Of a stretch of 64,000 nucleotides of DNA, positions 33,527-43,883 are shown piece after piece. Numbering within the stretch: the stretch's first letter is position 1; each line of letters starts with the position of its first letter. The translations under genes and the position numbers were made by a program. Source of the stretch: Septoria linicola (lineage: Eukaryota > Ascomycota > Dothideomycetes > Mycosphaerellales > Mycosphaerellaceae); the NCBI GenBank assembly GCA_024114885.1, contig CP099429.1, positions 1,674,001 to 1,738,000 of the forward strand. Direction: 5' to 3'. The notes below the pieces were generated by a model that saw nothing but the letters and a program-made list of their open reading frames with translations, did not search any database and was not told the DNA's origin.

Positions 33527-35166
33527 TTATGCGAGGAGCATCTTTCTGGGATCCTCGATGTATTCCTGTTATTCTCGTTAGCTTAGCCTGCTATCACTGG
33601 AAAGAGCTTTGCATACCTTGATCTTGACCAGGAAGGTCACAGCTTCTCTGCCGTCCAGTAATCTGTGGTCGTATGTGAGGGCGAGGTACATCATGGGGCG
33701 GATTTCGACTTTGCCGTTGACGGCGACTGGCTTGTCCTTGATGGCGTGAAGTCCGAGTACAGCAGTTTGGGGCAGGTTGATGATGGGAGTGCCGAACATG
33801 GAGCCAAAGACACCACCGTTGGAAATGGTGAAGGTGCCGCCAGCCATGTCTTCGATGGTAAGCTTGTTGTCGCGTGCCTGGAACAATTAGCATATGAGTG
33901 CGATCTGCTGCAGTCATGTCAAGTTTTACCTTCTTTCCAAGCTCAGCAATGGCCTTTTCAATGCCGACCATGTCCAAGCTCTCTGCGTTACGCACGACTG
34001 GTGTCACAAGACCCTTCTCAGTCGCAACAGCAACACTGATATCCACATAGTCCTTGTAGACGATAGTGTCACCACCGCCTGGACCCTCGATGGCTGCATT
34101 CACGGTTGGAACATCCTTCATGGCCAGAACAGCGGCCTTGGAGAACGCGCTCATGAAGCCGAGCTTGACGCCAGTCTTCTTGAGGATCTCATCCTTGTAG
34201 TTCTTGCGCAGATCCATGAGTTGCGACATGTCAACCTCGTTGAAAGTGGTGAGCGAAGCGGCAGTGTTCTGCGACTGCTTCAGACGCTCGGCGATTCTCA
34301 GACGCATGCGGTTCATCTTCACTCTGTTCTCGCCCCGGCTGCCATATGGAGAGGACTGAGTCTGCTCCTTCTTGGGTTCCTCCTTCTTTGACTCTGGCTT
34401 CGACTCTTTCTTTGGCTCTGGTTTCGATTCCTTCTTGGGCTCTTCCTTCTTGGGTTCTGGTTTCGATTCCTCCTTGGGCTGCTGGCTCTGCGCATTCTCT
34501 GTGGAGCCCTGCTGCGATGGTGGAGTCTTTTGGTCGGCTGGAGCAGCGTCCTTGGGCTCCTCCTTTGCAGGTTCCTTCTTCTGGCCCGGCTCACCTCCCA
34601 GCTCGAGTCTCACAAGATCTTGTCCTACAGTGACTGTGTCCTCCTCGCTTGCAAGGAACTCTTTGATGGTACCGGCGGCTGGGGCGTTAACAGCGACATC
34701 GATCTTGTCGGTCTCGATGGTAGCAATCTCCTCATCCTGCTCGACGTAGTCGCCGACCTGTTTGAGAACTGCTTGAGGGTTCCTTCCGAGATAGACTCGG
34801 CCATCTGCGGCACCTGCACAACTTGCTCTTCTGCAGCACATAGTTAGTAGGATGCCACTCCAGCTCAAGGATAGGTCGCGTACCCCATCGCTGCGTTGAC
34901 AAGCTGAACTGGCGCAACTGCAGAGGTGAAAACAGCTTTCTGTGTCGGTAGTTAGTGTTTGCTGGTGCTTGCGGAGGTGTATGGAGGTCCACGCACTGTG
35001 ATTGTCGCAGAGCAGGCAGAGCTTTCGAGGGTGACGCCGCGGTAGAGAGTGCGCGCAGACCGAAATATGAGTGGGCAGCTCTACTTGAGGCTGTGACAGG
35101 TTGGCGAAGGGTTGCTGGACGAGCAGAGCTTCTCGCCAGACGGCGCAAACACTGTGAGCTGGACAT
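33527..35166 (-). CDS. KGD2: Dihydrolipoyl succinyltransferase, E2 of 2-oxoglutarate dehydrogenase (apparent frameshift)
   Basis: Five exons (34997-35166, 34884-34939, 33930-34830, 33617-33877, 33527-33565) encode about 475 residues. The enzyme transfers succinyl groups to CoA in the mitochondrial TCA cycle. A presequence is followed by a lipoyl domain (VPQMAESISEGTLKQF...VGDYVEQDEEIATIETDKID, lipoyl Lys in the last motif), a Lys/Glu/Pro-repeat linker, and the catalytic acyltransferase domain with RLKQSQNTAASLTTFNEVDM, DYVDISVAVATEKGLVTPV, NGGVFGSMFGTPIIN and the active-site YDHRLLDGREAV. Within exon 3, at about 34760, the reading frame must shift by one base: the lipoyl segment up to GTLKQFS and the segment from KQVGDYV are in different frames and are immediately adjacent. 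All other junctions agree in phase. Either one base is missing from the sequence or the copy is disabled. Confidence 0.88.
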
Positions 35167-35559
35167 GATGGGCGAGAGACGGCAGACTGCCTTTGAGGAG
35201 CTCTCGGCAGATGTCAGGAGAGACGTGGAGAGAGGAAAATGTGCCGAGTATGCAAGAGTATTATGGTGCAGCAGTAAAGTAGCAGAGATGATCGTCCTGT
35301 CCAGCAACTTCGTCACAAAGGAGCCAGCCAGCGGACCAGCAGCAGCGTCGTTCGGGTCTAGCCGGGCTGGACATCTCCAACCAAGCATCGCGCTTCAGAT
35401 TACGGCAGAACGAACAGCAGGCAATCGCTACACAGCCTCACACCAGCAACCTCGCTAGAAGCACTCTCCGACGCGCATATCGTCGGCTGGACATTACTGT
35501 CCTGACACCACCACCTCTCCCGCCCCGCTGAGGCCTTGCGCCCGCCCAACACCGCCGAC
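35167..35559. promoter_or_regulatory. Divergent promoter KGD2/NDUFB9
   Basis: About 390 bases between the starts of two divergent nuclear genes for mitochondrial proteins (TCA cycle E2 and a complex I subunit). Shared control would be sensible, but I saw no certain site. Confidence 0.4.
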
Positions 35560-36028
35560 ATGTCCGCCGCACGCACCCAGGTCCTGTACGCTGCCGCCCC
35601 GACCCAATGCCTCTTGTATGGCCTTTACTGACCCTCGCAGCCACCTCTACCGCCGCTCGCTCAAGCTCGCCCTAGACTGGGCCGTCCACCGACACGTATG
35701 GCGCGGCCAGGCCATGTACATCCGATCTCTCTTCGAAGCGAACAAGCAAATCACACAGCCGAGACAGCTAACGGTATGCTGCGCATGCATGTGAAGGACA
35801 TTTCAGTATACAGCGTGCTGAGGTGACATACAGGCCCTGATTGAGGAGACACAATCACTACTGGAAAAGTGGAAGCACCCAGACCCATACAGACCACCAA
35901 CCGCTCCAGGTGGAAGCAAGTACGAGCGCAACTTGCCCTGCCCACAATTGGACCGTACGTATATTCGGAGATCTTACGAGACACTCATGGACTGACTATG
36001 CACAGCTCCTCCGCCAATGCATCTGTAA
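35560..36028 (+). CDS. Complex I LYR subunit NDUFB9 (B22)
   Basis: Four exons (35560-35585, 35641-35773, 35834-35954, 36006-36028) encode 100 residues. It matches the complex I accessory subunit NDUFB9, a LYR protein of the membrane arm: LHLYRRSLKLALDWAVHR, then RSLFEANKQ, EETQSLLEKWKHPDPY, and PGGSKYERN. Exon 1 is 26 nt and ends at a GTACGC donor; this choice creates the LHLYR motif in frame, whereas the GT five bases earlier does not. The introns are 55, 60 and 51 nt, with TACTGAC and GACTGAC branch-like sequences in the first and last. The last exon supplies only the Pro-rich end. Length is close to the usual 100-115 residues of fungal versions. Too fragmented for an ordinary open-frame scan. 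Confidence 0.85.
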
Positions 36029-36322
36029 AGTCTGGAGGTGGGAGAGAGAGCACCAGCACCTGTATATACGGTTAGGGAGATAGGCTGCAAAAGCAGGCCT
36101 CACGTGCAGCATGGAAATCCAACGAACGTCTACTATGTCAACCTGTGATTCAAGTCTTCCGAATCACCATCCTAGCCGAGCACGACGTGCAATCACGAAT
36201 GTTGGATGAAGCCAGCCAGCTATCTAAGCTTGATTTGACATTGACATCACTCACTGCGCGACATCATGCAGCATAAGCGTCAGCAGGTCACATCAAAAGC
36301 AGGATGGCCAAGCACGCGGTAG

Positions 36323-37654
36323 TCACAGCCTCGTTCGGCCAGCGTTTCCTGTCTCTCTCGCACGCTCTACGGTCCACTTTCGAATGCACGACACAAGCCC
36401 GTCTATCTGCTCAACCGTGTTCCCGGCGTGCAAGCACACTCTAATCCTCTCTGTCCCTAGCGGTACTGTCGGCGGCACAATCCCTCTCACCACAAACCCA
36501 TTCTTCTGACAATATGCTGCGAGAACTTTCGGCTCACTCGACAAGACCGCAAAGATCGGCGTCTCAGGCAGCTCCTTAGGACACCGCAACAAGTGAGCCA
36601 ACTCAATCGGCAACCTCAACTCCGCCTCCATTTCCCTCAGCCGCTCATACAACGTCCTGATCAAAAACCGCAAATTCCTCGCCAGCGGCTCTCCCTTCCC
36701 TGCAATCAAAAACTCATAACTCGCCTTGATCGCCGCCAAATTCGGATACGACATAAACGTCGTATAAATCAGCGGCCGCGCATAATTAATCAAATACTCC
36801 CTCAACACACTCGTCGCACACAACAAAATCGCCCCATTACACGCCAGAGCTTTGCCGAATGTATGCAGTCTCACCAAACACTCCCCTTCCAGCCCCAAAT
36901 CTGAAACTAACCCTCGCCCCGTGGGTCCCACCCATCCATTCGAATGCGCCTCATCGACAATCAAATACGCATTCCCTCCTCTCCCTTCTCCAAAGAACAG
37001 TTCATTCTTCATCTTCACAATTCCAGCTAAATCCCCCACATCCCCATCCATACTATACACCGCCTCAACCGCAATAAACACATTAGCTCTCCCCTCCTTG
37101 GCACGCACATCCTCCTCAATAATCTGCTCGAGCACAGCCCTCAGCGCTCTCACATCATTATGCGCGAAAAATCTCGTTTCCTTCGCGCGAGATAATCGCA
37201 TTCCGTCGTGGACCGAGGCGTGGATGTATTCGTCGTAGACAATGTAATCGCCAGATTGCGGGAGGCAGGAGAAGAGTGCTGTGTTGGCGTCGTAGCCGGA
37301 GTTGCAGAGGAGGCCATAGGAAGGGGAGGAAGGGGAGTGGAAGGAGGAGATGGTATCTTCGAGGGCTTCGGCGTAGGTGCTGTTGCCGTCTAGGAGACGG
37401 GAGCCGCCGGAGCCGAGTTTTGAGGATAATGATGTTGGTGAGGGTGAAGGATCATGGTTGTTCAGTTCTTGAAAGTAGAGATCTCGCAGAGCGGGAGATG
37501 TTGATAGAGAGAGAAAGTCGTTGCTGGAGAAGTCCGCTGAGCCTGGGGGAAATGTGGTGAGGGAGCGGATGGTTTGGTTTTTCTTGCGTTTGGCTAGAGC
37601 TGTGCTCATGGATGTTTCGAGACTTGGTACTGTAGGGCTCTTGGGAGACTGCAT
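36323..37654 (-). CDS. bioF: 8-amino-7-oxononanoate synthase (biotin pathway)
   Basis: A 443-residue single-exon class II PLP enzyme of the alpha-oxoamine synthase family. It condenses pimeloyl-CoA with alanine to KAPA, the first committed ring-forming step of biotin synthesis. Visible: SNDFLSLS, GSGGSRLLDGN, the His of YIHASVHDGMR, the PLP Asp/His of VDEAHSNGWVG and the Schiff-base lysine in LHTFGKALACNGA (about residue 268), then RGIVPPTVPLGTERIRVCLH. BioF is favoured over 5-aminolevulinate synthase or KBL because the divergent neighbour is bioDA. Fungal BioF enzymes are known to work in peroxisomes; this copy ends in TRL, which fits only the last two positions of the usual PTS1 signal. Confidence 0.88.
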   Translation of the reverse strand: MQSPKSPTVPSLETSMSTALAKRKKNQTIRSLTTFPPGSADFSSNDFLSLSTSPALRDLYFQELNNHDPSPSPTSLSSKLGSGGSRLLDGNSTYAEALEDTISSFHSPSSPSYGLLCNSGYDANTALFSCLPQSGDYIVYDEYIHASVHDGMRLSRAKETRFFAHNDVRALRAVLEQIIEEDVRAKEGRANVFIAVEAVYSMDGDVGDLAGIVKMKNELFFGEGRGGNAYLIVDEAHSNGWVGPTGRGLVSDLGLEGECLVRLHTFGKALACNGAILLCATSVLREYLINYARPLIYTTFMSYPNLAAIKASYEFLIAGKGEPLARNLRFLIRTLYERLREMEAELRLPIELAHLLRCPKELPETPIFAVLSSEPKVLAAYCQKNGFVVRGIVPPTVPLGTERIRVCLHAGNTVEQIDGLVSCIRKWTVERARETGNAGRTRL

Positions 37655-37934
37655 TGTGCTTGTATACTACGGTGTTGTGCGTTCGAAGTCCAGTGTCATT
37701 CTATGGTTCTTTGATGTTGTGGTGACTGATCGAAGCGAGCGAGGTCGAGATGCAGAATGTGGGGCCAGCCCGCGCTCAATGGCTTTTTGACTTTCTTGGT
37801 AAAGGCATCAACCCATCCCTCTTTCTCCTCTTGTTCTCGTTATTCCCTGCAGGAGTTCGGTTATTGTTTTTCGCATTAGCGGGTTGACTATCGTTGATGA
37901 TTTGTCGAGGATCTTTGCATACTATGCTCACGAT
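37655..37934. promoter_or_regulatory. Divergent promoter bioF/bioDA
   Basis: Two hundred and eighty bases separate the starts of bioF and bioDA, which act in consecutive steps of one pathway, so coordinate regulation from this segment is likely. No operator identified. Confidence 0.5.
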
Positions 37935-40380
37935 ATGAGGACAATTGGATCGGTCCTCTGGCCGAAGTTCAGAGTGCTTCAGATCTATGGAGCCAATACT
38001 GGAGTTGGCAAGACAATCTTTAGCTCGATATTATGTCGGGCTTTCAGGAAGAAGTTGCAGAATGTCAAGTACCTGAAGCCGATTTCTACTGGACCACTCG
38101 AAGAAGCAGATGATCAGTTTGTCTTCCTTTCCCTTATAATCGACCGACTTCGACATCGGCTAACAACGACACAGTCATAATAAGTCCTTCAATGGAAACA
38201 TTGTGGACTCAAAATGTCTTTTCCAATTCGATGATCCGGTGAGCCCACACCTCGCAGCTCGGGCGATGGGAAAGAATCTGCCTGATGCCGAAGTGCAAGC
38301 TGCGATATACGATGAGTTGAAGTCATATGTCACCGGTCAACAAGGAATCGCGATTCTCGAGACTGCGGGAGGCGTCCTCTCTCCATCACCATCCGGCAGC
38401 TCACAAGCAGATCTATACAGACCACTTCACCTCCCATCTCTACTGGTGGGAGATCACAGGCTAGGCGGCATCGCCACGACGATTTCGGCATGGGAGTCTC
38501 TACATGTACGAGGTTACGATGTACCCGCGATAGCACTCTTCGCAGGTCAAAGGTACCAGAACTACGAGTACCTGAAGGATTACTTTCACGATCGACAAGT
38601 CGCCACATTTGCTGTCGATGAGCCTCCCCAGCGGCAGACTTCTGCCGAGGCCGATCGAGAAGCTATGCAGGAGTACTATCAGAAGACAAGCGAGCATGCG
38701 GATGTCGAAGCCTTCACAGAGAGCTTCCTGGATGCACACGAGCAACGCATTCAAGATCTTCGAGTGATGTCAGAAGTGGCCAACGAGGCAATCTGGCACC
38801 CCTTCATGCAGCATACCGAGCGTTCGAAAGACACAATTACCGCGTGGGATTCTGCTTACGGTGACCACTTCCAGGCCTACAGGACGGCTCATGAAGCTGA
38901 GCTCAGATCGGATGGCAATGCATCACTACTCAAGCCTGCTTTCGATGGCTCAGCTTCCTGGTGGACGCAAGGTCTTGGTCATGGAAATCCTAAGCTGGCT
39001 TTGACCGCAGCACATGCGGCTGGTCGATACGGCCATGTTATGTTCGCGAATGCGGTGCATCAACCTGCTCTGGACCTTGCCACGACTGTGATCAACAAAT
39101 CTGGTAACTCAAGGTTGGCGAAAGTCTTCTACTCAGACAATGGATCGACCGGTATGGAAGTCGCGGTCAAGATGGCACTTCGAGCGACCGTAGAGAGGTA
39201 CAAGCCAGAAGATCGACGTAAACTTGACATCCGGATAGTAGGATTGAAGAACAGCTATCACGGAGACACAATCGGTACGATGGATTGCTCAGAACCAAGC
39301 ATCTACAATGAGAAAGTAGAGTGGTATCGAGGGCGTGGTATCTGGCTTGACTTTCCAACAGTCAAGATGCGGCAAGGACAGTGGCAGGTCGAGCCAGTCG
39401 ATAGTACTGGGCAGACACGACACTTTGAGTCACTGAACTCAATCTTCGACTTCGATCAGCGACAGCAAGATGCGGAGATCTACAAGAAGCACATTCACGA
39501 GACACTCCTCGAGCGCGTCCAAAAAGAAGGCGCCAGCCTTGGAGCTCTCGTGATCGAGCCCATCATCCTTGGAGCAGGTGGGATGCTCTTCGCAGACCCG
39601 CTCTTCCAGAAATGTCTGGTCGAAGTCGCACGAGGATTCTATAACCAATCCTTCGAACCTGTAAGCTCAGTCAGCGGCGGCAAAAACAACAGCGATGCGC
39701 TAGAATGGCAAGGCATGCCCGTCATCTTCGACGAAGTCTTCACAGGCCTGTACCGTCTCGGCCGTTTCAGCGCAGCAAGCTTCCTCGACGTCAAGCCAGA
39801 CATTGTCGTAAACGCCAAACTCTTGACCGGAGGTCTGCTACCGCTCTGCACAACAACAGCCAGCAACTCCATCTTCGAAGCTTTCCTGAGCAACGACAAG
39901 ACCGACGCGCTGCTGCACGGTCACAGCTACACAGCACACCCAGTCGGATGCGCCGTAGCCAACGAGAGCTTGCGCACATTCGAACAGCTCGATGCAGGAG
40001 GAGCATGGGACAATTTCAGACAAGACTGGACACCATCAACAACACAATCACAGCCAGCAGACTCATCTTCCTCTGACGAACACGCATGGAGCATGTGGTC
40101 CCACAACTTCGTGTCCACCGCCTCTCACAGAGACTCCGTCGACCACGTTTTCGCACTCGGCTCAGTCGTAGCAATTTGTCTCAAAGACCCCAGTGGAGGC
40201 GGCTATGCTTCGACAGCAGCGACTGGCCTGCGCGATCAACTACTCGAAGTGCCAGGAGCCGATGGCGCTGTAATGCACTCGAGAGTCATGGGAAATGTGC
40301 TGTACTTAATGGCGGCCTTGACCACGACGGAGGCGACGCTGAGGGGTATCGAGCAGACGGTTCTGAGTGCGTTGAAGTAG
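37935..40380 (+). CDS. bioDA: Bifunctional dethiobiotin synthetase / DAPA aminotransferase
   Basis: Two exons, 37935-38116 and 38175-40380, with a 58-nt intron (GTTTGT...GACACAG, phase 2), give 795 residues. The N-terminal part is BioD: P-loop GANTGVGKT (19-27), VKYLKPISTGP and FDDPVSPHLAAR. The C-terminal part is BioA, a class III PLP aminotransferase: EAIWHPFMQHT, the substrate-side SWWTQGLGHGNP, GLKNSYHGDT, the PLP aspartate in VIFDEVFTGLYRLG, and the Schiff-base lysine in NAKLLTGGLLPL (about residue 609). Together they convert KAPA to DAPA and then to dethiobiotin. This fused order is the eukaryotic form seen in plants and filamentous fungi, usually about 790-830 residues. The upstream ATG at 37884 is less likely. 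bioB is not in the window. Confidence 0.92.
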
Positions 40381-41367
40381 TGGTACCTTTTGTGTAGGTG
40401 TATCTTTGTACGCTTGTCAGGTATCAGATGCCCTGTCCTCGCAGTCGACTGGCTATGCATGTTCTTCTGCTGTGCTGTCTCGTCTGCTGCTCTCTTCTTG
40501 CAGGAAGAGTATCGCATAACACTAGCTTTGTCGCTCAATCAGCTGCATAATATTCCGTGGTATTCTCCTCGCTTTGCCAAACACAAAGCTCTCGTCAAGA
40601 GTGGGCCTTCGCCCTCGTGCCTGCCTCATGGTCAGTCACCACGCCACGGTTCTCGCGGGAGCCAATTTCAATCCCAGTCTCAATCCCAATCTCAGCTCTT
40701 TCCCTCAGATAATACAACATACCCGGTCATTTCAACTGTCGTTTTGCAATGTTGTCCCTGCTCCTGCAGACCCGACCATCATGCTCCGCGGTCATTTCGC
40801 TCTTGAGCAGACTATGTCGCCGCCTTCTCCAGAATATTTTGCTCCCAGATTGCGACAAGTCTCCAAACACAGATGCTGTGTGCTTTCGCATGTACAAGCC
40901 GTCGTCCTATTCGAAGTTATCGTAATAGTATGTCCTGCCTCTGGAGGCTGAAGTCAGCACATCGTCTTAATGCGGCTGCCAAGCACGTTTGTTTTGATCC
41001 TGGCGCGACCTCCCCAACGCGTCGGCACCTCAAAAATTTGCAAGCTTCAAGTCAGTAGTGAGGAAGAATAAGAAAAGGAACAACTGTGAAGTGTTTGAAG
41101 TGCTGATCGATTCTTGGTATCATCATAAGCCTGTTGCCCGAATAGCTGTCTTGCTATGGTATCGTGGGCGTAATGTACAGCCTTTGCTCCTGGATCAGAT
41201 CAGAAGCTTGCGTGCATGCAAAGCAATAAGAAAACATTCGAGCACGCCATAACCTGGGCTCGTGCCCGCCGTCGATGAGCCCATTATCATCGCGAAACAA
41301 CCCCATCTGCGCCATATCCCATTGTGCCGTAGTCTTGAATCAAACTGGAAGAACTGTCGAAAAGCGT
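40381..41367. other. Convergent 3' region
   Basis: About 990 bases between the ends of bioDA and histone H2A. It contains a short imperfect TCAATCCCA repeat around 40668-40696. No gene recognised. Confidence 0.4.
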
Positions 41368-42029
41368 CTACAGCTCTTGCGATGCACCGCCCTTGCCTGG
41401 CTTGGTACCGGTGGTCTTCTTGGGCAGAAGGTCTGAGGGAGCAAGGGTCAGCAAATGCTTGATGTGTTGTGAATCGGAGTTGCGACTTACTCTGGTGAAT
41501 GTTTGGCAGCACACCACCCTGTGCGATGGTGACGTGGCCGAGCAGCTTGTTCAACTCCTCATCGTTGCGGATGGCCAACTGAAGATGACGTGGGATAATA
41601 CGCGTCTTCTTGTTGTCACGAGCAGCGTTACCAGCCAACTCGAGGATTTCAGCAGCCAGGTATTCGAGGACAGCTGCGAGGTAGACCGGAGCACCTGAAA
41701 AGTGGAAGTCAGATAGTGCGATCAGGTCGTAGGAATTAGAATATGAAACTCACCAGCACCGACACGCTGAGCGTAGTTACCCTTGCGGAGGAGTCTGTGG
41801 ACACGACCGACTGGGAATGCGAGACCGGCCTTGGATGAACGACTGTTGAAAATGATGTCAGTATGCGCCGGATGGAATTGCGAAGTGAGAACGCGTTGTT
41901 TCGAATCGAAAAAACGCGTCAAAGGTAATGGATTGCGACGATGAATCTGGATCAGAAGAGGCGATTTACTTACGACTGAGCGTTCGACTTGGCACCGCTG
42001 GCCTTGCCTCCGGACTTTCCTCCAGTCAT
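41368..42029 (-). CDS. Histone H2A
   Basis: Four exons (41974-42029, 41754-41842, 41491-41694, 41368-41432; introns of 131, 59 and 58 nt, all with good GTAAGT or GTGAGT donors) encode 137 residues. Core histone H2A is unmistakable: [59 protein letters not shown] and [13 protein letters not shown]. The C-terminus ends in ASQEL, the SQ motif phosphorylated after DNA breaks, so this canonical fungal H2A also does the job of H2A.X. The start [15 protein letters not shown] fits fungal H2A. It is divergently paired with H2B across 434 bases, the usual arrangement for coordinate S-phase expression. Confidence 0.98.
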
Positions 42030-42463
42030 TTTGATGGATTTGTGTGGTTGGTTTGGTCTTGGAAATGGGTTTTGAAAGTCGTTGAGATCGTGAAGATGTC
42101 GTGGAGCGCTGGGTGTTGATGGATGTTGGATGGAAAGAAGAAGAGCGGGTGCAAAGAAGGTGGGCGTCGACAGATTTAAGTACGGCAGGCGAAGTCGCGG
42201 GGCGTCTGGCATCAATCTGTTGTTTTCGTCCGTGCGTCGCAGCTTCTCGACGCGTTGTGATTCGCCGAGCGCCTGCTTGATCCTCAGAACTTCTCGCTCG
42301 CGACTGCGGAGTACAAGAGCCCGCCAACGCCCACCTTCTTGCGCACCTTTCTCTTCCTTTTCATCCACACCAGCATCACTCAACGCACGCATCCATCAAC
42401 GAAAGTCGATCCATCTCATCCAACACCTCAAACCAACTTCAAAAACCGATTCAAACAGTCGAA
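42030..42463. promoter_or_regulatory. Bidirectional histone H2A-H2B promoter
   Basis: The 434 bases between the divergent H2A and H2B starts. Sharing one control region keeps the two histones in balance in fungi. The H2B-proximal part is CA-rich leader. I did not identify a specific element with certainty. Confidence 0.7.
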
Positions 42464-43060
42464 ATGGCACCAAAGGCAGCAACCAAGGTAATTCAGCGCA
42501 ACTTTCGCAATCTGGCGCGTCGCATCGCATTCTTACGCGTCTATTTCAGACCCCAACCACCGCCGGCAAGGCACCAGCTGGCAAGGCTCCTGCTGAGAAG
42601 AAGGAGGCCGGCAAGAAGACCGCCGCACCATCTGGTGACAAGAAGAAGCGCACCAAGACCAGAAAGGAGACCTACTCTTCTTACATCTACAAGGGTACGT
42701 CACCTCCACTCATCCAGCTCATTCTGATTTGAAGTCGCATTTCGATTTCAAATCCATTCTGAGTCACATTCGTCTTTTGAACTCGAACTGACGCGTCTTT
42801 TTCCCTTAGTCCTCAAGCAGGTCCACCCAGACACTGGTATCTCCAACCGTGCCATGTCGATCCTGAACTCTTTCGTCAACGACATCTTCGAGCGCGTCGC
42901 AACTGAGGCCTCCAAGCTCGCTGCATACAACAAGAAGTCCACCATCTCATCACGCGAAATCCAGACTTCTGTGCGACTGATCCTGCCTGGTGAGCTTGCC
43001 AAGCACGCCGTGTCTGAGGGCACAAAGGCTGTCACCAAGTACTCTTCCAGCACCAAGTAA
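42464..43060 (+). CDS. Histone H2B
   Basis: Three exons (42464-42487, 42550-42694, 42810-43060) encode 139 residues. Exon 1 carries only the first eight codons (MAPKAATK). Exon 2 gives the lysine/alanine-rich tail and [11 protein letters not shown]. Exon 3 begins [20 protein letters not shown] and ends [20 protein letters not shown], the region with the conserved ubiquitylated lysine. Intron donors are GTAATT and GTACGT, acceptors TTTCAG and CCTTAG. Length and sequence are typical of fungal H2B. Together with H2A it forms one nucleosome dimer. Confidence 0.98.
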
Positions 43061-43883
43061 ACGTGACATCATCATCGGGTTTGATGTATGTTGGCGTTGC
43101 TTTTTTCAATTGACAGGCGCCTCACTGATGGATGGTGATGGGCCCTGCTGGGTACAATGGGCGTTCAGATAATGCGATCATGGGATGGGTCTGCTTGATG
43201 TTTTCTTATTTTACGATTGCTCACAATACCACATGCGCTTGATGCCGCAGTCGGCGGGCGCGCGCAAGCAGAGCATTCGAGCATGACGGTGGGCTGTACA
43301 GTAGCAGCTGCGGCAGCGCGAAGAGCAAGTCGATCGAGCGATACCAGCTTGATATGAATGCATGATTTCAAACATTACTGCCTGTCTCATCTCACTTACT
43401 TGACCATATTATACTCACTTTTTTCTCATCTAGACTTGCTCATTTTTCTAACTTCTAGTTTGCAAGTTGGGCAACGCGACTTTGAGGCACTCTGCAGCGT
43501 TTGCAGAGAAAGAGACGTGAGGTCGGTTTGTTTTGATTTCTGTCACGAGACTGACACGCTACGCCTGAGGCATGAAAAATGCGAGACTTGAGCAAACAGA
43601 CATGAACGTTGATGTTAGCCACAAGACGAATAAAGAGGCTGCGTTACAGAAGGCCGATAGACGTGCGAGGTATGATCAAAGTGATAGACATCGAGTATTG
43701 CTGAAGAAGAAAGGACGACCAAGCGCCACGCTTTGCATAAATCAGTACTGTGAATCCCGCATATCGATCACCATGTATGTACACCTCTGCCACGACGATC
43801 ATCCTTTTGCTAAAAAAACCAAATTCCCCGTTGCATCTCTTCATATACATCTCATCAAATCATCACTCCATCATTGAAATATA
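43061..43883. other. Convergent 3' region
   Basis: About 820 bases between the ends of H2B and the low-complexity gene. AT-richer than the flanking genes. No gene or RNA recognised. Confidence 0.4.

Noticed and set aside
38203..40380. bioDA starting at 38,203 as a stand-alone aminotransferase
   Set aside because: That start is GTG and lacks the BioD P-loop; the upstream exon at 37,935-38,116 supplies GANTGVGKT in the right phase.
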